From Otis tarda (lineage: Eukaryota > Chordata > Aves > Otidiformes > Otididae), in the NCBI GenBank assembly GCA_026413225.1, contig CM048552.1, positions 82,747,001 through 82,811,000 of the forward strand: a stretch of 64,000 bases of DNA, written 5' to 3'. A program made the position numbers and the translations under genes. The notes under the pieces were generated by a model. It was not told the origin of the DNA and ran no database searches. It worked only from the letters and a program-made list of their open reading frames with translations. Below are positions 36,701-45,700 of this stretch, piece after piece. Numbering within the stretch: the first letter of the stretch is position 1; each line of letters opens with the position of its first letter.

Positions 36701-39700
36701 AAAAAATAATAATCACATACTAACTTTCACTCTCTTTCAGAAAAAGGTGAAGATATAGGCTTACTCTCACACCAAGTTCCACATTTTCTCCTCCATATAT
36801 GTGCATTCCACTGTCCAGTACACCAATCTCACCCAGAAATTTCCTGTCTGCAGCAAGAATCCCCATTATAGATGGGCTCCTAGAGAACCAAACAAGTAAA
36901 ATAAGAAAGAAACAACAATGATGGAAATAAAGTCAATTAGTCATCAATCACATCCTGAACTTCCAGAAGGGTTCCAGTTGTATCCAAGAGAGAGTAACAG
37001 ATGTAATTCAGAACAACATGTGGATCAACATTAAAGAATTTAGGAGACAGCAAATAAACTTGATCAATGGTCTAAAAAGCAAGATCTAGTATTTTTTAAA
37101 GAATTAGATCTATTTTGGGAGATGTAACAACAATTTTCACATATTTAAAACAAGAAGACAGAAATCAGATTAATCTGTAGGAAGGAAGAATTAGGTTGGA
37201 CACTATGAATTTTTACCTATCATTAAGGAAACTTAAACACTAAAGCCTGTTGCCAAGGGGGATTGTGGAATCACTGTCAACTGAGGTCTTGAAAGAGAGA
37301 TGAGCTAAGGTGACTGAAAAGGGATTTGGTGGTCTTTTGATATCCCCTATGACTAAACCCACTTCTATTTTCTCTGGCCTAAGAATTATGGACACTTCAC
37401 ATGAAACATTATTAAACCTACATTTGGCTTGCTTTCATTCCATTCTCCTACCCAAATGATTAATGTTCGCTTTATAATGTTCTAAGATATACAGGTGCCA
37501 ATTTCACCAGTAGTTCTTTATTTAGCTATCTGTGCAGCCTTATCTCCAATGCTTGGCTACCAGGTGTAGTAGTATACGAATGAAGAAATCTGTCATCTCA
37601 TCTGAGAAACATAGTACATTATTTTCAAATGTTTTCATGGTGCCTTTCTGCCTCAGGATCTACACAGAAAACTTTAAAGCCCCTTATATAAATAAGTATG
37701 ATAGGTTAACCTTGGCTGGCTGCCACCAGGTGCCCTGAAGCCACTCTCTCATTCCTCCTCAGCAAGACAGGGGAAGATAGTAAGATGGAAAAGCTCATGG
37801 GTTGAGTAAGAATAAGGAGGTCATTCACCAGTTACCATCACTAGCAAAATAGATTCAACTTAGGGAATATTAATTTAATTTATTACCAATTAAAAATAAA
37901 AGAGGATAGTGAGAGAGACAAAACCAAAACTAAACCACTTTCCCTCCTCCCCTCTTCTTTCCAGGTTCAGCTTCAATCCTGAATCTTCTACCTTCTCTCC
38001 CTGCCCTGAGCAGGCCATGGGGATTTAAAATGGAGGTTCTAGTCAGTTCATAACATTTCATCTCTACCACTCTCCTCATATTTTTCCACTGCTCTAGTGG
38101 AAAAATGCTCTAGTGGAAAAGTGCTCACAGGATACAGTCCTCCTGTATGCTGCTCCAACATGGATCCTTCCCATGGGCTGCAGTCCTTTAAGAACTGCTC
38201 CAGAATGTTTTTTTTTTTCCCACAGTTACTCAGGAAAAGACTGCTCCAGTGTAGGTCCCACACAGACTGCAGTTCTTGCTAGAAAACCTGCTCCTGCCTG
38301 ATCATATCTCCACAGGCTGCAGCTCCTGCCAGGAGCATGTTCCAGTGTGGGCTCTCCTTTCTCTCACTGCGTAAACCAAACAAGATAGGACTAGAAAAAT
38401 CTGATGACTGTAGTTAATCTTATTAGTTTTTAAAAATATTTTTTGATAGATGGTTGTTAAAAAATAAGGGATAGTGAACATCTGACATCCTTGTAGAACA
38501 AGGAAACAAATGAGTTATATATTCAGCAAGAAATGGCGACTGGTATTATAGTACCAGCAACCATCTTGTGTTGAGTCATACACAAATCTAAGCAGTAAAG
38601 GAAGGTATCAGGAACAGAAGCAAATATATTGGATCCTAAGTCTAGCAGTAAAAGGTCACTTGGGTTGTAAAAGGTTGCCCAAGATCACTGTAATCATATG
38701 TCACTCCAACATCTCCAAAGAAAGACCTACACAGCTTTAATCCATGTTAGTCCTCACAGCTCAGACATGCACTTGTCCAGCAAAGTTTTGAGATTCACTT
38801 CATATTGTTGGGCAAGCATGAAGAAGGCCTACAGTTCATCTCGTACAGTCAATAAATATTGCTACCACACTCCTAGCTAAGGAATATATGACAGAAAAAT
38901 CAGTTACCCAGGGTTTGTCTGAAAATCTCACAACAGGATCAGCGCAGGGCAGATACTGTAGCACAATACTGCAACTGGTGTACTGAAATTTTCAGGGCTG
39001 CTAAAGAATCCATATTTCCAAACCAACTATCTAGATATAATGTGCTTCATAGGTATCTATCCAACCACCTATGAAACATCATCTCCCCTCTGCTAGCTTT
39101 ACATTGGATATCATGTATCTTGGCTCACTTACCGGACTGGAGCTGTTTCATCTTTAAGAGCATACCATTCAGCTGGTAAAGCTTCATAAAGGCACCAGAG
39201 TGCCCAGTCAAATCCGTCTGCAGCCACTGAATACTGAAGAAGCTCAAAGTCATCAAAACGAATATTGTCGAATACCGGTGATATTATAACAGTGCGATCT
39301 TCTTTTATTCGAGACAAAATAGGTTCCGCCCTACCAAAATTAACAGAGTCTATTCATCTTAAAAAAGTGGAAATCTAATGAACAGTACTAAACTTTACTG
39401 CCTGTTTCTAAAACTGAGTTAGCTACTTTATTTAAGTCATTGACTTTGGCCTCTACAAAAAGTTCGATGCCAGTCTTGGAGTGTTAGTAGCCCAAATTAT
39501 TAATACCATGGCTCAGTTCTCCCTTCCATGAGGAAGCTTCTACATTTTGACTGTTACTAATCATACTAACCATAAGTTCCACACTTAACTTGCTGGGTTT
39601 ATTGCTACCTGGGCCTGCTTCCTGCAGGCTCTAGGGAGTCTTCTGCATGAAGAGATAAGAAGGAAGGGAAAAGGAAATGAAGGAGTCATTGGGTATTATG

Positions 39701-42700
39701 GCTGTGTAATGTATTTATAAAGGGCAAAAGCTGCTGGCATGCAACTAAATAACCTGCATCATTCTTAGCTTTTTCACTCTGTGAAGTCTTTTTTTTTCCT
39801 AGAAATGTAATAAATATACAGAGAAAGTAAGCATTTCTCTTTTCCTCTTCTCTTTCCTCTCTTTTCCTCTGTAAATATACAGAGAATGTAAGCATTTATC
39901 TTTTCCTCTTCTCTTTCCTCTTTTCCAATAGCTTACTCTATTACCTGTCTGCTTTGCTAGTTATTTCAAACAATTGTATCCCTTTTCCTCTCAGAAATAA
40001 ATGACTTGGTGGCTGTTAATTAACATGTGGCAGGCCAGAAAGGAGAACTGTATATGGGATGTTTGACTCAGCTACATAGTTACACTCCTTCTCCATCTCC
40101 CTCTCCCCACTTCAGAAATCCCCCAGTCTTCATAGTCTTACCATGCCATGTTCACTTCAATATGGGCATCCAAAATCACCACAACATCTGCAGTTGATGC
40201 CTCCCAGCCAGAAATCCGGGCTTGTGTCAGGCCTTGTCTTTTCTGATGTCTGATGATCTTCAGCAGTCCAGGATGCTTTGCATTGTAACTTTTGATGCGT
40301 GTTTCCAAAGGTCCTTTCAGATCATCTAATAACACCCCCCACATTTTAATGATTAAAAAAAAAAAAAAAGGTTAACCAATATTTAAGAAATGGAAAAGAT
40401 CATGTTGGTACTGGCTTTCTATTTTCGGATTGAAAATTGGTTTGTTCTTTGTAATAGAATAGGTAGAATTTTTCAGGTACTCATGAATTCAAGAAGCTTA
40501 TTTTTAAAATCAGCTTCCATTCCAGGAGTTCAATTAAGTACCTACATTTCATTTACATATAGCGTTATTATATGGCTTCTAAATTGTACACAAATACATC
40601 AGTATGTAGGAGCTTTAGATGTAACAGCCATCAATTAGCTGCCTTAGTGCAGTAATTTCTGTGTGTATCTTCTACCATACAGAAAGGAGAGGAGAGGAGA
40701 GGAGAGGAGAGGAGAGGAGAGGAGAGGAGAGGAGAGGAGAGGAGAGGAGAGGAGAGGAGAGGGAGAGGAGAGGGAGAGGAGAGGGAGAGGAGAGGGAGAG
40801 GAGAGGGAGAGGAGAGGGAGAGGAGAGGGAGAGGAGAGGGAGAGGAGAGGGAGAGGAGAGGGAGAGGAGAGGGAGAGGAGAGGAAAAGAGAAAACAAACA
40901 AGCCCTGGAAACATGAAATGCTCCTATAAGAGCTCTAGGCATACCAACTCCCTCACCAAAGAAAAAAAATAGCATCAGAGAAAAGGAATAGAAAGTTGTG
41001 GGAAATCAAACACATCTTGTCAGCGAATAAATTTAAAAAAAAAAACCAAACAAACCACCCTTAGATCAGGGGCATGATTGTTTCTTACAGATGATTTTAC
41101 AATGCTTTGTTCAGCTCAATTTTAAGAGCAACTCTGCACCCACTGCTTCCCCTAGGAGTATTTTCCACAACTCAAGATGCCACTCTTCAAGGAGTTATTT
41201 CAGATACCTACAGAGATAGTTTTCTTAGCATACTCTTACTTTGCTACACTGATGAGCCAGTGATGATAAATACTCTCACACTTCAATTTTTAACCTTTTC
41301 AAATACTTGCAGAACATCATTCTGTTCCTTATTAGCTGCCCTTTTTTTCATGCTATTAAGATGTTTGGTTTTTTTTTTTTTCCTGTACTCAGTTTACTTC
41401 TTAATTTGGAGTGGTCTACTCTGCATGCACCCAAAAGGCCAGCAATGGTCATTTAACACAACAGCAGCCTAAATTAGCAAGACTCCTACCTTCACTGGGT
41501 CACTTACCATTTGAACTGTAATCGTCTACCAGGATTATTTCTTTCAATAAATGAGAAGGTGTTCGGTTAATTATACTAGTAATTGCACGTAAGATGATTG
41601 ACAGTGCTTCATCCATAAATATAAGTACAACACTGAGTGTTGGAAGGTCTTTTGGATATGTTTTCTTTTTACAGCTGTAATAGAAAAACAACAACTTTAG
41701 CACAGTTTCTAAAGAAAGTCAGAGAACAAGGCAGCCACAAATAGGAAGAATTAGCATGTTGGTCTTAAAACCTATAGTGAAAATCACATAAGAATGAAAA
41801 AAAAATGAATTGCCAATTAAAAGTTTCATTATTCATTTGAGTTGTGGTATGTATGTATGTAAACCATTTGGGTAAAGTCAGAATTTCTGTTAAGACAATA
41901 AGAAAGGAAAATTACTGTTTCTCAATCCAAAATGCTTATAAAATATTGAAAATAAAGAACGCAGTTGACCCAGTCAGGGATGATTAGCTTAGAAGGCAAT
42001 GGACACATGAGTGAAATTTGGCTTTTTGCATTTACGGAAGGAGATTACAATAGCCATACTTGACAGCAGTCAAAAGCAAATTAGACAATAATACCTTTGT
42101 ATGTGTAATGAATAAGAACAAGGTAGGTCTAGCTATACTTAACTGACATGGGAGAAAGATTCCCTTGGACAGATCTCTTTAGAAATTCTTGAAAGAGCTT
42201 AAAAAATCCTTCTTACAGAGTAAACCAGGCCTTGTGGAACTCCATGCTTCTCCGGAATAAATTGCTTCCAGTCTTGAAACAAACTTGGCTTGTGCTAGCT
42301 TGCATACCTCTAGATTTCCTGCTTACTGTCAAAAAGATCTTTTTTATTTTAATTTTTTTAAAGTATATAGTTGGGATATTTGTCAGCTCTGCTAATTAAT
42401 ATCCTGGCCAAGAGGCAGATGATGAGGACTGGGTCTTCTTCATAGTACTAAGCACTAACTCCCTCTAGAGCAGTCAAGAGAGCATAGCTGTATTCTCACG
42501 CTGATCGTTCCCTCCTCTTAGAAACACGCTCACAAATGCAATATTCAAACTGCATGAGTTCTGTAGCTACACATCGTAGCTCTCTGAGAGCCGGGCTCGT
42601 GCTCCAAGTAGACAGTGGCAATTGTGCACGAATTGAATGCATTTTTGTTGGAATTTCTCCACTAGCTTTATTACCCATTAGTGCAAGGGCCTGAGTGTAT

Positions 42701-45700
42701 ATCTGCAAAAGGTGGTCTCTGCAAATACATCTTCATAGCAAAGCAGAAGAGCACCAGGCACTGCAGCCGTTCTTTGGGACCATACAGACTAATCATGCAC
42801 TTGCTTTAGCCAGCTCTGTGGTGGCTGCTCCAGATAGTTGTCTCCAAAATGATCTTAGCAGCGTGGGGATCATTCAGCTCAGGGCTGCCTCAGGAGGTTC
42901 TGTGACTGGCTCACCACTTTGTGCCCTCACACAACTCCACACCCTCTGCCTGAGCACCCCAAGACATGCTGCCCAGAAAGACCCCTGAAACTCATTCTGG
43001 AAGCTACTACACAGCCCTCACACTACTTCAGACACGATAAACTGAGAAACACATGCAAACTGTCATTATGTGCCAGATTTAAGGCTTGATCCAAAACCCA
43101 GAGGACACCCACAGTCAAGGGCAACATACTACTGTCCGCCCTAGATGGAACCAGCTCCATCCAAGCAGTACAATGAGGAATCAGTTGCAAAATCTGCTCT
43201 TTGCATCTGCCAGTAAGACAACTCCCCTTTTCCCAAGGGTGACACTGTTAATTCACGCTGTTTGCAATCCACTCTGTACTTCACAGAATTTTTTGAAATG
43301 CTCCATCAGATTTATTACAAGCGACCATAGGCACAAAGGTCTAGGCTTACAGTATATCGGTGACATTCTTCCATGTTTACACCAGTTAATTCCTGTAAAG
43401 CTTACTATTACCTTTTGCAATAAATTGTGTAGCTTATTGTAATATATATATTAAAAAAAAGGTGCTTGGTTTTTAACAGATACTTGTTCCTAATGAGGAT
43501 TTTAATGATTACTTACGCCAGTTCATATAGTACCAATGGCCTGCTTAAAAAATATTATCTATTGGCTTCAAAACCAACTAATTCCTGGAAAAGTCCCTTA
43601 AGCTTCCTCTTATAAAGTGCACAGCTCACCTACATATTAATCCTGCAGATGTTTACCCCACTATCTTTTCCATGCAATTAATCCTCAGCCTCTTTAATAA
43701 ATTGAGAGGAAAACCGAGAGAGAAAATAAGGCTATTAAGGAAACTCACAATGTCACAGGTCCATTATGGCTGCGCCTAGAAGACCAAAGATGAGAGTGCC
43801 AGAGATTCAGCTCAACTGCTGAATCTTCCCTCATCCTTCACGAGGCTCACTGGACAATAATTAGTTCCAGCCACCTCTCCTGTTTGGTTCCTAGTCATCT
43901 TTTAATAAGCAATATAGGTATTCCCCACTTATAGTCTGCAACATAGCTAAGAAAAATAAGCATTTTGTTAAAAAGGACAGAATTTTATAATATAAGGGTT
44001 TATGTCTTCATTGATTATATTTTAGGAGTTTTCCAAAGCAAGGGAAGTTAAAAAACACCACTTTGGATATCTCAGCCTATAAAAGGCTTAAGTAAGACAG
44101 TGTAAGAGACAAGAGAAAGTATGCTTCAGATTTCCTGCCTTTGGCATTTAAATAGAATGTAAACAGACCAGAAAGTCTCATATCTTCTGAATACTATGGT
44201 TAGCTTTTCCCCTTTCTACTAACAGTTACAAGTTCTATGTTAATTGTAATGTTAACATTATACTATTTTTCCTAAGTTTCTTCTCTACAACATGACTTCT
44301 TTTCACAGTCTTTGGAGTATTAAAAGTCTGAGTAAGATTTGGAAAAAAATGATAGGAAAAAACCCTAAAGAAGCAGAGCACAAATTGAGATCTGTTAGGA
44401 GATTATTTTAACTTCGTGCAAAGCAACGTGAGTCCCTTTCCCTTTAATTTCATGTCTTCTTGTGAATGTAGAGAGCGCTTATACTGTACCTGGGAGATCT
44501 AGTGTCTCTGATGGGTCGGTCTAGAGGTAGACGATCACTGAGATAAACATTATACCCATAACTTAAGAACAGATTCTGTGCAACAGTTTGCTCCTCTTCC
44601 CTTAAATCTGCACCCCAGCGTTTGAACAAAAATGAGTCTGGGTACAGCAAACGGTGTACAGTCTTCTGTTCCTCCTTTGCATTATCAGCTTTGTGTACTT
44701 GAGTCTTGGAACTATCTTGCAGCTTCAGACCACGTTCTATTTGGTTTATATTTTCACGGAATGCTTCCACTGATTTTGCTGATTGAAAATAAAAAAAAAG
44801 GGTTCATTATAATAGCAATTGACAACCCTCGCCATCATCATAACCGGGCCAAATTCTCCATATAACGCTGTAGGTCAAGAGATTCGTGAAGTTACAGCTA
44901 AACTGATACTCACATGAGACTAGCATCAGACCCTCCCTCCTACATGAGAACATCTTTTAAACACCATGTTTCACAACACTCTGTCTCAGATTCTGCTTCC
45001 AATGGCATGAGCACAGAGCAAGGGACACTGCGCTGGCATCAGTGGAGAAATCTGGGAGTACAGGTAACACAGAAATTGTTAATTAGGCCTAAATAATTTC
45101 CATGATGTTATGCTTGAGTTACATTAATGTGTTAAGGATCCATAATGGGATTCCCATCTGAGTCAGGCTGTTCATACCATATTTATCTTGAAGGTAAATA
45201 AAGTAAATGAGCCCTTTGCTCCTTTACTAAGCTTACCAGACTCTTTTGACTTCTGCTCATAAAGATTTGAACAGGGCGAACCCTCATCTCTCAAGGTTTT
45301 GTTAGGTTTACAACATCATGCCATAAAAAAAAGGCACAGATAGCCTGTGTGAGGTTGTTTAGGTCAAATTGTTCTTGAAGGTAAATACAATAAACGAGTG
45401 CTTTGCAGTGTCTTTTGAAAAGCTAGTTGTTAGTTTTGACTTCTGCTCTATCAGAAAGCTTTGAACAGGGTAAATCCTAATCTCTCAACGTTAAGTTAAG
45501 TTGTTAAGTTTACAAAATTGAACTATGCCATATAAAAAAATGCACAGAAAATCCATGTGAATTAAATCTTTCTACAATTAAATTACTGGCTGTGTGAAAC
45601 AGGGGAAAGGAGTGGATGTTGTTTAAACTCAGGGAAGGCTTCTGACCCTGCCTCTCACGCACAGCCCAAGTGGATAGCAAGGGAGACTGAACTGCCAGGA

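Noticed and set aside
40631..40975. Open frames of up to 114 codons with repeated Ser-Pro-Leu or Arg-Gly-Glu
   Set aside because: Produced by the purine minisatellite, present in several frames on both strands.
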